Below are positions 52,621-62,676 of a DNA stretch of 64,000 bases, piece after piece (the stretch's first letter is position 1; each line of letters starts with the position of its first letter). This stretch comes from Planctomycetaceae bacterium. Lineage in GTDB: Bacteria > Planctomycetota > Planctomycetia > Pirellulales > Lacipirellulaceae. The notes under the pieces were generated by a model. That model made no database searches. It had not been told where the DNA came from and saw only the letters and a list, made by a program, of their open reading frames with translations. The stretch lies in the NCBI GenBank assembly GCA_003233055.1, contig QIKP01000048.1, forward strand, positions 1 through 64,000, written 5' to 3'. The translations under genes were made by a program, and so were the position numbers.

Positions 52621-53103
52621 TTACCCGGGGCCCGTGGTTAAGTCGATAGGATCGGACGCTCCCAGCGTCATCATGGGGGCGGGTGGCGTGCGATGTTGTC
52701 CGTAGGCGTCGACCGCCTCTCGGGCCGCGCTAGCCTGTTGGAGCTGGCTCGCCACCTCGTCACGTCGCTGGGCTATTCGCATTTCATGTTGCTTTTCCAG
52801 ATCCATTACCTGAGCCAGCAATTCCCGGCATGCCTCCGACTGGACTGCGCAGGTAGCTCGGTCTTGCTCGCTGCGCCACTGGCGGCTTTCGGGATCCTCC
52901 GCCTGAAAGGGCCTCAAACCTCGCTCCACCATTTGCAGAGCACTTATCAGATGTTGCTTGGCTCCTAACAACTGCAATAAACTCGACGCTTGTAGTTCGC
53001 CAACGAGATCCTCTTGGCGTCGCGCGATTTCACGAAGCTGCACCAGGATCCGGTGCTTCTTTCGGATCAGTTCGGCCAGATTGTCGGTGGCGAGAGGAGA
53101 CAT
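52621..53103 (-). CDS. FlgN-like flagellar chaperone
   Basis: A 160-aa, helix-rich protein started at MSPLATDNLAEL; a longer in-frame start at 53169 gives 182 aa. It lies 14 bp before flgS and 113 bp after the TPR protein gene. Size, heptad-like helices (LIRKKHRILVQLREIARRQE) and position suggest FlgN, the chaperone of the hook-filament junction proteins FlgK and FlgL, but sequence similarity of FlgN proteins is low, so the name is tentative. Confidence 0.6.
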   Translation of the reverse strand: MSPLATDNLAELIRKKHRILVQLREIARRQEDLVGELQASSLLQLLGAKQHLISALQMVERGLRPFQAEDPESRQWRSEQDRATCAVQSEACRELLAQVMDLEKQHEMRIAQRRDEVASQLQQASAAREAVDAYGQHRTPPAPMMTLGASDPIDLTTGPG

Positions 53104-53215
53104 TTTAATTGAGGCGGTTCGACCCTCCGTGACGGCAGCAGGCCCTTCGACACGGACGAAATTTAGCAAAGAGGAAAAAGGAAAACGAAAAAAAAGTGGA
53201 CGAAATCCGGAAAAA

Positions 53216-55681
53216 CTACCAGTCTCGCATTTGAGTTAGGAGGCTTTTCCACTCGGATCGATTAAAATTGGTCGCAGCAAGGAAGTCGGCGTCTGGCGGC
53301 ATTTGGTCGAGCAGTTGCAACGCACGATCGATGTTCATCCGAGCTTTCATTGGCTCATGGAGCCTCCGCTGGCAATTGGCAATCTGCACGAAGGTTTCCA
53401 GCACGAACGGTTCGCTCTGATACAAAGTCGAGACATTGGAATAGGCATCAATGGCTTCCTTGAATCGATCGGGGGAGCCTTCGACCCGGCCTAGGTCGAA
53501 AAGCACGGAGCCACGTAGCATGTAACAGTTGCGAAGCATGGCCCGATCGAGTGGGTTCGTTTCGTCCGCACTGGTAATGGCACGCCAAACTTTTTCGTAG
53601 TAGCGGAGCGCTTCGGCCAAATGGTGTTGAGCCTTTTCAGTCCCTTTTTCACGATCGTTCACGGTCTTCGCTGTTTCTAGCTCAGCCAACGGCTTCTCCG
53701 CTTCGTGTCGGTGCGATTCGCCGATCAGATACATGGCAAGCCAAACTTGGTCCGCCTCTTCGTAGCGTTGAATGGCTTCGTCAAGGCGGCCGATCGCTTC
53801 GTCGTGACGGCCCGCATTGTGCAGCAGATATCCCAACTCGAAGAGGGAGTCGCGCCATTCCGGGCTATTGGGTGCCTGCCCACTACCGTTAAGGTTTGCT
53901 AAAAGGAGTTGCTCAGCGTGATGGATGTCGCCTTGGTTGCGGTAGGCTTTGGCGCAGTCGAGTCGGGCCTGGTAGATGGCGGCGTCGTAGGGATGGAGCT
54001 CAATGCACTCTTCGAGCGCTTCGATCCCGAGAGCCGGTTCATCCCGTGCCAAGTGCGACTGCCCCAGCCGAAGCAGAGCCAGGGCGTTTTGTTTCACCGG
54101 TTCGTTTTTCAGGTATTCGTTAAACTGGCGTATCGCATTCGTGTAGTTTTGCCCTCGAAAGTAGTTCTCGGCACTATTCCAGACGGCACGGGGATAAAAC
54201 GGAGTTGCGAATTGGCGGCTAGCAAGCTCCTCGAAAGCTGCTCCCGCCTCGCGGAAACGGAACCGGGCCAAGCGATGAATCGTCTCGACGTTTCCGTTCC
54301 CACGACGTGCATCGACCAACAATGCTCTTCCCCATTCACTCAAGGTCGCCGCACGCAGTTCGAGTTGTCGGCTTCGGCTGAAGGTGGGGGAGAGATGCTC
54401 TACCAATGTGGCGGCCAACTCAAATTCGTCGGCCCCAAGAAAGGCGGCATGGGCGGCGACGATATTTTTCTTGAGTTGGCTGAGCGGCAGAAAACGATTT
54501 CGATACGCCTTGGGCTCCTCCAGTGCCGTCAGCGCCCGGCGGTAGGCGGCGAGTGCTAGTTGGTAATTTCGCTTCTTGGCTCGATAGAGATCGCCTTCTG
54601 CGATGGAGGCCGCAATGCCGAGAGGCGAGGAGGGAAACTGCTTCCGTACCCGCTCAAACTGACGAACTGCTGCGACCGTGTCGCCCAGGAGGGCATGAGC
54701 TTCTCCTACCAAGTACATCGCTTCCTCACTCGAGACGTCCGAACTTGAAATCGACGCTAGTCGTCGCGCCGCGGACGCGATTTGGTCGCGAAGCAACTGG
54801 GAGGCCTCCGAATCGGGCGCAACGGAGCGGAGCTTGTCCTTAGCCTCGGCCAGATCCAAACTGCCCGTCGCTAGTTCCGCAGCCGGGCTTGCCGAGTCGC
54901 TTGGCGAAAGCTCGTTGAGGGCTTGCCGCGCCTCCGAGAATCGGCGCTGTTCCGACAACATCGCAATACGATCCAGAAGAGCGGAACGGCGATCAGCCCC
55001 TTGGGATTTCGGATCAGCAAGGGCCGTTTCTACGTGTTGAATCGCGGCTTCGACCTGCGCAGGATCGGTAAGACGGTAGGCCTTGGCGAGCATCAAATGG
55101 AGTCGGGTGCTGCCGGTGGAAGAAAGCGACAACGCCTCTTCAAGCGATGCCAGGCCGGCAGCATTTTCACCACTCTCGATCAAGCTTCGACCGAGGAGAT
55201 AGTTGCCTTCTTCTTCCCGACCTAAGGGAAACCCAAGGTCATGGGCCTCGCGAAGGTACTTGGCCGCGATCAGGTATTGGCTCTGTCGGTGCTGGGCCGA
55301 CCACTGGTTTTCTGCCTGGGCCGCCTTCACCACGCCCAGCACAAACAACGGGCCACCCAACTCATCCATCTCCATGTTGCCATGCTCGGTCAATTGAGCA
55401 ATGAGCAGCCGAGCTACCTCGTATTCTTGTTGATCATACGCTTGGAGCGCATCGGCTAGCGTCGGAAGATTGGGCGAAACCGCAAGCGACGCGAGGTAGA
55501 GCCAAGTCGCAAGGGTCGCGACGATCAGCAAGAGAAATGCGCCGCCAACGAGCGCCTTACGCAGAGCGCTTCCGGCGGTCCATTCACGAAATTGGACCAT
55601 GCGCCCCATAAGCGACGTAGGGGGAGACTCTGCCGAGCCCTCTTGCTCGCCATCTTCAGTTGTTTTTGAATCGCTTGCCAC
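53216..55681 (-). CDS. Membrane-anchored TPR protein of the flagellar operon
   Basis: An 821-aa protein with a polar cytoplasmic N-terminus, one membrane helix (about residues 42-66, ALVGGAFLLLIVATLATWLY) and about 750 residues of helical repeats of TPR character (for example AVWNSAENYFRGQNYTNAIR and LLRLGQSHLARDEPALGIEA). It starts the gene run leading into flgN, flgS, flgR and the flgB series on the same strand. No enzymatic motif. It may be a periplasmic scaffold around the motor; this is inferred from location. Confidence 0.85.
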   Translation of the reverse strand: MASDSKTTEDGEQEGSAESPPTSLMGRMVQFREWTAGSALRKALVGGAFLLLIVATLATWLYLASLAVSPNLPTLADALQAYDQQEYEVARLLIAQLTEHGNMEMDELGGPLFVLGVVKAAQAENQWSAQHRQSQYLIAAKYLREAHDLGFPLGREEEGNYLLGRSLIESGENAAGLASLEEALSLSSTGSTRLHLMLAKAYRLTDPAQVEAAIQHVETALADPKSQGADRRSALLDRIAMLSEQRRFSEARQALNELSPSDSASPAAELATGSLDLAEAKDKLRSVAPDSEASQLLRDQIASAARRLASISSSDVSSEEAMYLVGEAHALLGDTVAAVRQFERVRKQFPSSPLGIAASIAEGDLYRAKKRNYQLALAAYRRALTALEEPKAYRNRFLPLSQLKKNIVAAHAAFLGADEFELAATLVEHLSPTFSRSRQLELRAATLSEWGRALLVDARRGNGNVETIHRLARFRFREAGAAFEELASRQFATPFYPRAVWNSAENYFRGQNYTNAIRQFNEYLKNEPVKQNALALLRLGQSHLARDEPALGIEALEECIELHPYDAAIYQARLDCAKAYRNQGDIHHAEQLLLANLNGSGQAPNSPEWRDSLFELGYLLHNAGRHDEAIGRLDEAIQRYEEADQVWLAMYLIGESHRHEAEKPLAELETAKTVNDREKGTEKAQHHLAEALRYYEKVWRAITSADETNPLDRAMLRNCYMLRGSVLFDLGRVEGSPDRFKEAIDAYSNVSTLYQSEPFVLETFVQIANCQRRLHEPMKARMNIDRALQLLDQMPPDADFLAATNFNRSEWKSLLTQMRDW

Positions 55682-55730
55682 CGGCCAGTCCCTGGGCGCA
55701 GGCGAGACAGCGGCCTTACTTCCTGTAAGC

Positions 55731-55757
55731 GCGAAATCGCTGGTCTCTCGATTTCGC
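55731..55757. promoter_or_regulatory. Hairpin upstream of the TPR gene
   Basis: GCGAAATCG (55731-55739) pairs with CGATTTCGC (55749-55757), a 9-bp stem with a 9-nt loop, 50 bp before the TPR gene start and 180 bp after the pseudo-hydrolase stop. It may terminate that gene or be a leader element. Confidence 0.45.
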
Positions 55758-55935
55758 TTCTACAAGAGACACCGAGGGGCGTCAATGCGGACTCCGGTGC
55801 TAGCGAACAACGACTCGACGCGGCGAACCGATCCCCAGCAACCGATCTTCACTCACGGAAAAAACGGGAGGGGCCACCAGAAAAACGACGAGATCCAGGT
55901 CGCTGTTTCAACACGAGAACTTCGGCAACCGGTTG

Positions 55936-56685
55936 CTAAGGGCCACAGACGTGATCCATCACCCAGCCGTTGATGTCCGATAGCATCGTGGTCGTGAGAT
56001 CGTCGGCTCCCGGGTACTGCCGAAGTGCCACCGAGCAACCGGCAGCATGCAGGAGTTTTAAGTCCCGACAGACATCGACTTCAGAATACTGGCGGCACTC
56101 TCGGGACGAGGCAAGAAAGAAGGGGAGATGGCGAAGTTGGTTGATATTCCGAAAGGGTTGGTGAAAGCGGGGCAGGGAGCCCCCAATCGAGGCGACACCT
56201 GCGAATCGCCTTGGCGACTGGAGCGCAAGTCGCAACGCCATTGAGCCTCCTTCGCCATGCCCGATCAAGAAGATTCGATCGGGATGGACATGAAATCGCT
56301 CCTCGGCCGACGCAATCGCCTCATCGACCGCTTCTTCTGCCTCGGCAATCGCTTCGGGATGCTGCACCCAGTTGAAACCGTCGGTACCGCACGGTTGGTT
56401 TTCCTGCGGCGCACGCGGAGCGACGGCAACGTAGTTTTGTGTACTCAGATGCTGCATCACCTGTGACAGATGCTGCTCGCTTTCACCCGAGTTGTGTAAC
56501 CAAACCAAGAGTGGGTAGGCGTACCCTGATTCGTAGTGGACGGGAAGGAAGGTTGCAAGCGGTGCTGCGATGGCAGCGCGAATCGGCTCGGGAGCCAGCA
56601 CCGCTCCGACCGAATGGGGGGGGGGAGTCGGAATGAGGGGGTGCCAAGAAGGTTTACTTGGAGGGGACGAAGCGAGTCGATTCAT
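55936..56685 (-). CDS. Alpha/beta-hydrolase fold protein lacking catalytic residues
   Basis: A 249-aa protein of the carboxylesterase/phospholipase-like fold. The nucleophile elbow, normally G-x-S-x-G-G, reads IGHGEGGSMAL, so Ser is Gly. Near the C-terminus, where the His of the triad is expected (PGGHE-type), the sequence is QYPGADDLTTT. FNWVQHPEAIAEA and the fold around VHPDRIFLIG are otherwise family-like. It is probably a binding or regulatory protein, not an esterase. It sits between the two halves of the flagellar region. Confidence 0.78.
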   Translation of the reverse strand: MNRLASSPPSKPSWHPLIPTPPPHSVGAVLAPEPIRAAIAAPLATFLPVHYESGYAYPLLVWLHNSGESEQHLSQVMQHLSTQNYVAVAPRAPQENQPCGTDGFNWVQHPEAIAEAEEAVDEAIASAEERFHVHPDRIFLIGHGEGGSMALRLALQSPRRFAGVASIGGSLPRFHQPFRNINQLRHLPFFLASSRECRQYSEVDVCRDLKLLHAAGCSVALRQYPGADDLTTTMLSDINGWVMDHVCGP

Positions 56686-56930
56686 GAGTAGTGGCAGACC
56701 CGGCGAGGAGGGGAAAACAGGGATAACCAAACGGTAACGATTTCCGTGAAGTGCGGCCGGAATTTTTCCTGGTAATTTTGCAACGACGTTAAGCAACGAC
56801 GTTAAAATTCCCAACCGCCTCAACACCTTCCGACGGCACAAAAATCGACTCTAATCGAACCGACCGCGCGATGTCAACGCTGGGTCACCCGCATTGCGAA
56901 TGCTAGCATTACCAAGAACCTCTGGACGAC

Positions 56931-58073
<1,143 letters not shown>

Positions 58074-58079
58074 CTATCG

Positions 58080-60194
58080 ATGGCTTCGTCTGACGCTCCC
58101 ACTTCGCATTGGATCCATCGTGTGCAAGACCTGGTCTTGCCGCTAGCCTTCATCGCTAGCGTGCTGGTCATCATGGTTCCGTTGCCGCCGATGCTGATGG
58201 ACGTCCTCCTGGCAGGCAACATCACCATCTCGGTGATCGTCCTGCTCACGACGATCTACGTTCGCTCACCGCTCGAGTTCAGCATCTTCCCGTCTCTGCT
58301 CTTGGCAACCACCCTTGCTAGGCTGGTCCTCAACGTCGCGACGACGCGGCTGATCCTTACTCGCGCGGGGACCCATAAGCTCGAAGCAGCTGGTGGGGTG
58401 ATTACCGCATTTTCCGATTTTGTTGCCGGCGATGGCAAGATCGTTGTCGGGCTCATCATCTTCATCATCATCGTGGTGATCCAATTTTTGGTGATTACCA
58501 AAGGGGCCACACGGATAAGCGAAGTGGCCGCCAGGTTTGCCTTGGACGGGATGCCCGGCAAGCAGATGGCGATCGACGCCGACTTGAACGCTGGCATCAT
58601 CGACGAACACCAAGCGCAGAGTCGCCGAGAAGAAATCACCCAACAGGCGGACTTCTACGGGGCCATGGATGGTGCCAGTAAGTTCGTCCGAGGCGACGCG
58701 ATCGCCGGCATCGTTATCACGGTGATCAACATTGTCGGTGGGCTCATCATCGGCATGGCGGAACTCGGCCTATCGCTCACCGAGGCGGGAAGCCTCTTCA
58801 CCCGACTGACGATCGGCGATGGGCTGGTCAGCCAAGTCCCCGCCTTTCTCATTTCGCTGGCCGCCGGATTGCTCGTTACTCGCAGCACGCAAAAGTCCAA
58901 CATGTCGCGGGATTTCGTCGAGCAACTCTTTGCCCGACCGCAAGCGCTGATGATCACCGGCGGCTTCCTCGCCACGCTCCTCTTCACCGGCTTGCCGCGC
59001 GTTCCACTCCTCGCCATCGGAACCGCCTGCCTGGGACTCTCTCGTGTGATGGCAAAGCGTGACCAGAGCCGGGAATCGGAACAATCGGCCACCGAACAGC
59101 AAGCCACGGCGCCGAAAGAAGAGCGGGTCGAGGACTTTCTGGTGGTCGATCCGATGGAGATCGAACTCGGCGTCGGGCTGATCCGTCTCGCCGATCCGAA
59201 TCGGGGTGGCGATTTGCTCGATCGGGTACAGCGAGTGCGTCACAACATCGCCGCCGAGATCGGGCTCATCATGCCCAAAGTCCGAATTCGCGATAACATG
59301 CGTCTGGAACAAAACTGCTACCGCATCAAGATCGCCGACATGCCGATCGCCCAGGAGGAAATCGATCCAGGGTTACTGCTCGCGATCGATTCGGGAATGA
59401 CCACGGGGGAAATTGATGGCATCGCGACCCAAGACCCCGCCTTTGGCACCGACGCGAAATGGATTCGACCGGGATTGCAAGATCAGGCGGAGCTTTACGG
59501 CTATACGGTGGTCGAACCAGGTGCGGTGATGGCGACGCACCTCACCGAAATTTGCCGCCGCCACGCCGACGAAATTCTCAATCGCGACGCGGCCAAGCAT
59601 CTCATCGATGAGATCAAGAACACGTCGCCCGCCGTGGTCGACGAACTCATCCCCTCCGTGATGACCCTTGCCGAAGTACAAGGCATCCTACAGTCGCTCT
59701 TGCGCGAGCAGGTATCGATCCGCCAATTGGGGCTCATCCTGGAGACACTCGGAGACTACGCACCACGGTCGAAGGATCCCGTGCTCCTGACCGAGTACGT
59801 CCGCCACCGACTAGCTCGTCAAATATGCACCCGGTACCGCGACAAGGAAAACCAGCTCCATATCATCGCGATCGATCCGGCCGTTGAAGATCGTATCCGG
59901 GCTGGTTCGGAGCATACGGAGCGGGGGCTTTTCTTGCGGATGTCGCCCCAGGCGGTCGAGTCGACCTGTGAGCGAATTCGCCAAGAAATCGACAAGCTCA
60001 TCACACAAAATTTCACACCGATTGTTCTGGTGAGCCCTCAAATCCGAGCGGCGGTCAGGCAACTTACCGAGAACCATCTGCCTCAACTCGTCGTTCTCAG
60101 CTTCAACGAAGTCACTCGAGACACCAAAGTCGTTACCCATGGATTGGTCACCGAACGTCTCGAAGCCCAAGCCGATAGCCGAAAGCAACCGTGA
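58080..60194 (+). CDS. flhA: Flagellar export gate protein FlhA
   Basis: A 704-aa protein with about eight N-terminal membrane helices and a cytoplasmic substrate-docking domain. The FHIPEP signature region is seen around FSIFPSLLLATTLARLVLNV and ATTRLIL, and the conserved FVRGDAIAGIVITVINIVGG follows. The ATG at 58080 is chosen since the 89 residues possible before it overlap the divergent mdh gene. Its stop overlaps the flhF start. Confidence 0.96.
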   Translation: MASSDAPTSHWIHRVQDLVLPLAFIASVLVIMVPLPPMLMDVLLAGNITISVIVLLTTIYVRSPLEFSIFPSLLLATTLARLVLNVATTRLILTRAGTHKLEAAGGVITAFSDFVAGDGKIVVGLIIFIIIVVIQFLVITKGATRISEVAARFALDGMPGKQMAIDADLNAGIIDEHQAQSRREEITQQADFYGAMDGASKFVRGDAIAGIVITVINIVGGLIIGMAELGLSLTEAGSLFTRLTIGDGLVSQVPAFLISLAAGLLVTRSTQKSNMSRDFVEQLFARPQALMITGGFLATLLFTGLPRVPLLAIGTACLGLSRVMAKRDQSRESEQSATEQQATAPKEERVEDFLVVDPMEIELGVGLIRLADPNRGGDLLDRVQRVRHNIAAEIGLIMPKVRIRDNMRLEQNCYRIKIADMPIAQEEIDPGLLLAIDSGMTTGEIDGIATQDPAFGTDAKWIRPGLQDQAELYGYTVVEPGAVMATHLTEICRRHADEILNRDAAKHLIDEIKNTSPAVVDELIPSVMTLAEVQGILQSLLREQVSIRQLGLILETLGDYAPRSKDPVLLTEYVRHRLARQICTRYRDKENQLHIIAIDPAVEDRIRAGSEHTERGLFLRMSPQAVESTCERIRQEIDKLITQNFTPIVLVSPQIRAAVRQLTENHLPQLVVLSFNEVTRDTKVVTHGLVTERLEAQADSRKQP

Positions 60195-61342
60195 TGGAAA
60201 TCAAAACATTTCGCGCTAAGTCGATGCAGCAGGCCCTTGCGCTCGTTCGCGAAGAGCTAGGGCCAGAGGCCTCTGTCTTGCACACGCGGGAACTGCCTGC
60301 CGGATGGATTGGCCGATGGGTCAGGGGCCGCACTATCGAAGTGGTCGCTTCTACCACGGTGAACGTTCCGAGTCGACTCGACCTCCCAACGCAACCATCG
60401 CCTCCACTCATTCCGCCAGCACACGAAGAGTGCGACTACCGAGCCAAGTACCGGGCCGACTTGGGACAGGAACTCTCTGGTCAACTTGGCAGCCTCCACG
60501 CAATGGTCGAACAGCTTTGCGGAAATGGCAAGCAGCAAGAGAAGAGAGAGGTACCGAATGGCGCACTCTTCGAGGCATTTACCGACTTGATCGAAGCGGA
60601 CGTCGACGAGGCGACCGCTCGTGAGTTGATCGACCTGCTGCAAAACGAAATTTCCGGCGACGGTTTCCCGGACGTTGGTTCCCAACTCTTTCAGTTGATC
60701 CAGGGAGAGTTCCAGACAACAGGGCCGATCCAAATCACGCCCGGCAGACGGCGACTGGTTGCACTGATCGGGCCGACCGGGGTTGGCAAGACGACCACCA
60801 TTGCCAAACTGGCCGCCAATTATCGCCTGTTGGAAAAAAAACGTGTCGGACTGATCACGGTCGACACCTACCGCGTCGCGGCCGTCGAACAGTTGCGAAC
60901 CTATGCCGACATCATCGACCTGCCGATGGAAGTGGTCGCGACGCCTCGCGAGATGCGAGAGGCGGTTGCAAGAATGGAAGACCTTGACCTGGTGCTCCTC
61001 GACACGGCCGGACGGAGTCCCAAAGACGAGACACAGATTCAGCAACTAAAGTCGATGCTCGGCGAAGCCCAGCCCGACGAAGTCCATCTCGTCTTGTCGA
61101 GTACCAGCGCACCCAAAAGCCTTCTTTCCACCACCAAGCGTTTTGCAGAAGTCGGGGCGACCTCGATTCTGCTTACCAAGCTGGACGAAGCGATCAGCCT
61201 GGGGCACCTTCTCTTCCTTCTACGAGGTTGTTCCCTTCCGGTGAGCTATCTGACCAATGGACAGAACGTGCCTGACGATATCGAAGTGGCCGACGTAGGA
61301 AGACTCACGGCGGCAATTCTCGGAGTTTCCGCGACGGCGTAA
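60194..61342 (+). CDS. flhF: Flagellar SRP-type GTPase FlhF
   Basis: A 382-aa GTPase of the SRP family that sets flagellar number and place. N-terminal FlhF-specific segment (MEIKTFRAKSMQQALALVRE, ELGPEASVLHTRE), then the NG domain: P-loop with K199 (GPTGVGKTTTIAKLAANY), DTYRVAAVEQL, DTAGRSP and LTKLDEA. The ATG at 60194 shares its A with the flhA stop TGA; a GTG three bases earlier is also possible. The protein's partner is normally FlhG, encoded next. Confidence 0.95.
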   Translation: MEIKTFRAKSMQQALALVREELGPEASVLHTRELPAGWIGRWVRGRTIEVVASTTVNVPSRLDLPTQPSPPLIPPAHEECDYRAKYRADLGQELSGQLGSLHAMVEQLCGNGKQQEKREVPNGALFEAFTDLIEADVDEATARELIDLLQNEISGDGFPDVGSQLFQLIQGEFQTTGPIQITPGRRRLVALIGPTGVGKTTTIAKLAANYRLLEKKRVGLITVDTYRVAAVEQLRTYADIIDLPMEVVATPREMREAVARMEDLDLVLLDTAGRSPKDETQIQQLKSMLGEAQPDEVHLVLSSTSAPKSLLSTTKRFAEVGATSILLTKLDEAISLGHLLFLLRGCSLPVSYLTNGQNVPDDIEVADVGRLTAAILGVSATA

Positions 61343-61440
61343 CATCGCGGATCGTGGCAGCCCCAACCTTTCGGGGAAAGCGACGTTGAGGGGGAAAGCA
61401 TGACGGCAGGCGATTCCAAAACTCACGGAGGCCAACGACC

Positions 61441-62064
61441 ATGGACCAACAAGCGACTCGTCTTCGACAATTGGTTCGCCAAGTTCGCCAGGCGGCCATC
61501 GCCTCCACCGGACCTCCTCTCTTCGCCTTGGTCGCCTCGAACAAGTCGATCGACCTGAGTGCGATCCACCAATCGATTCGCCGCACGGCGACGGCCCAAG
61601 GAATTCGAGTGGGAGGGGCGATCGACCGACTTGAAGAGGGCGACCGGCAATTAGAAATCGACTGGCAATTCGTCGACGCTGGCGTTGGCTACTCGGAAGA
61701 CCAACGGAGCACGTGGGAGCAGGCGAGCGCGGTATTGGTGGTCACCACAACAGAAGATCAAGCGATCCTTGCCGCGTACACCACGCTCAAGCTCGCCTCG
61801 CAGCAGACGCCGCTCCCGGTCATTGAGTTCCTCCTACAAGACAACGCGATCGGACAAGAGGGGGCAATCAGCGAGCCCACTCTCCAAGCTTACGACCGGC
61901 TTACGAACACCTGCGAACGCTTCCTCGGATGTCGTCCGGCCGCGTTAACGGTCGTTTCGCCACGAGATAGCCGGCACGGATTTCAAGAACTCGTCGACCG
62001 ATGGATCGCGATAGCACCGGCGGGAGAAACCTTGTCCAGACCTCTTGCGGAGAAAGCCGACTAG
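61441..62064 (+). CDS. FlhG-like protein without Walker A motif
   Basis: A 207-aa protein in the place of flhG, between flhF and the sigma gene. The N-terminus MDQQATRLRQLVRQ is close to the DQAxxLR activator helix through which FlhG stimulates the FlhF GTPase. The middle (FVDAGVGYSE then SAVLVVTTTEDQAILAAYTT) matches the MinD-type D-x-G-x-G and TTPE...AY blocks. The N-terminal GKGGxGK Walker A of FlhG/MinD is absent (only VASNKSIDLSAIH), and the protein is about 80 residues shorter. So it probably activates FlhF but cannot bind or hydrolyse ATP in the usual way. Confidence 0.72.
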   Translation: MDQQATRLRQLVRQVRQAAIASTGPPLFALVASNKSIDLSAIHQSIRRTATAQGIRVGGAIDRLEEGDRQLEIDWQFVDAGVGYSEDQRSTWEQASAVLVVTTTEDQAILAAYTTLKLASQQTPLPVIEFLLQDNAIGQEGAISEPTLQAYDRLTNTCERFLGCRPAALTVVSPRDSRHGFQELVDRWIAIAPAGETLSRPLAEKAD

Positions 62065-62317
62065 CCGCTATAAGTTGCCGCTCGCCGGCTGGCGAGCCCC
62101 TTTTCCTTTTTCCTCTCCTCTGCTTGGCTTGCGTTCCGTGGCTCTCTTGCGCCTTGGGGGCCCTGCATGACGCGATCGGTTCTTTTGCAAAATTTTTCCA
62201 AACTCCTTGAAGACCCGGGCGACCGGTTGCCGATACTCTCCGACATAGCCACGTCGCGCAATTGCGAGTTAAAATGGCTTAACTGGATGAACTTTGACGG
62301 CACAAGGAGGTGCATTC

Positions 62318-62554
62318 ATGGGTCGATCTTACGCGGGCGTCCTCGGCTATCTGGCCGCGACGCTCACTCTGGTCCGCGGAGCGGTTACCGGCAGTGGGCT
62401 CGAGGGGACCTTGGTCATGGCGATTGCCACGATGGCCTGCTTTGCATCGATTGGTTTCCTTATCGGAACGATCGCGCAGACGACGGTCGACCAAGCTGTA
62501 CGAGAACAGCTTGAGTCGCAGCTCGCCGCGAGATCCGCTCCGATGGAATCGTAG
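62318..62554 (+). CDS. Small membrane protein between flhG-like and sigma gene
   Basis: A 78-aa protein with an AAGGAGG ribosome binding site just before the ATG. Residues about 6-50 form two closely spaced hydrophobic segments (GVLGYLAATLTLVRGAV and ATMACFASIGFLIGTIAQ). The C-terminus is polar. No family recognised. Placed in the flhA-flhF-flhG-sigma run, so probably linked to flagellar assembly or to the following sigma factor. Confidence 0.65.
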   Translation: MGRSYAGVLGYLAATLTLVRGAVTGSGLEGTLVMAIATMACFASIGFLIGTIAQTTVDQAVREQLESQLAARSAPMES

Positions 62555-62676
62555 CGCCCGACCCGCGACACCGACAGCCGTGGAGGTTCATTCGAGACAA
62601 CACTTTTCAACGACACTTTTCAACAAGACAACCAGTGCCGCAGGATGCGGCCTGAACGGGAATCACGGAGGATTCG

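Noticed and set aside
56724-56750. GGTAACGATTTCCGTGAAG as another copy of the GTAACCGTTCAC element
   Set aside because: Only the first bases match and no partner arm or ATTCGT units are nearby.
60257-61045. 262-aa open frame on the minus strand
   Set aside because: Antisense to flhF with its P-loop GTPase motifs.
62200-62260. Possible sigma-28 promoter (GCCGATAC near 62241)
   Set aside because: The -10-like GCCGATA is present but no TAAA at the required 15-nt distance.
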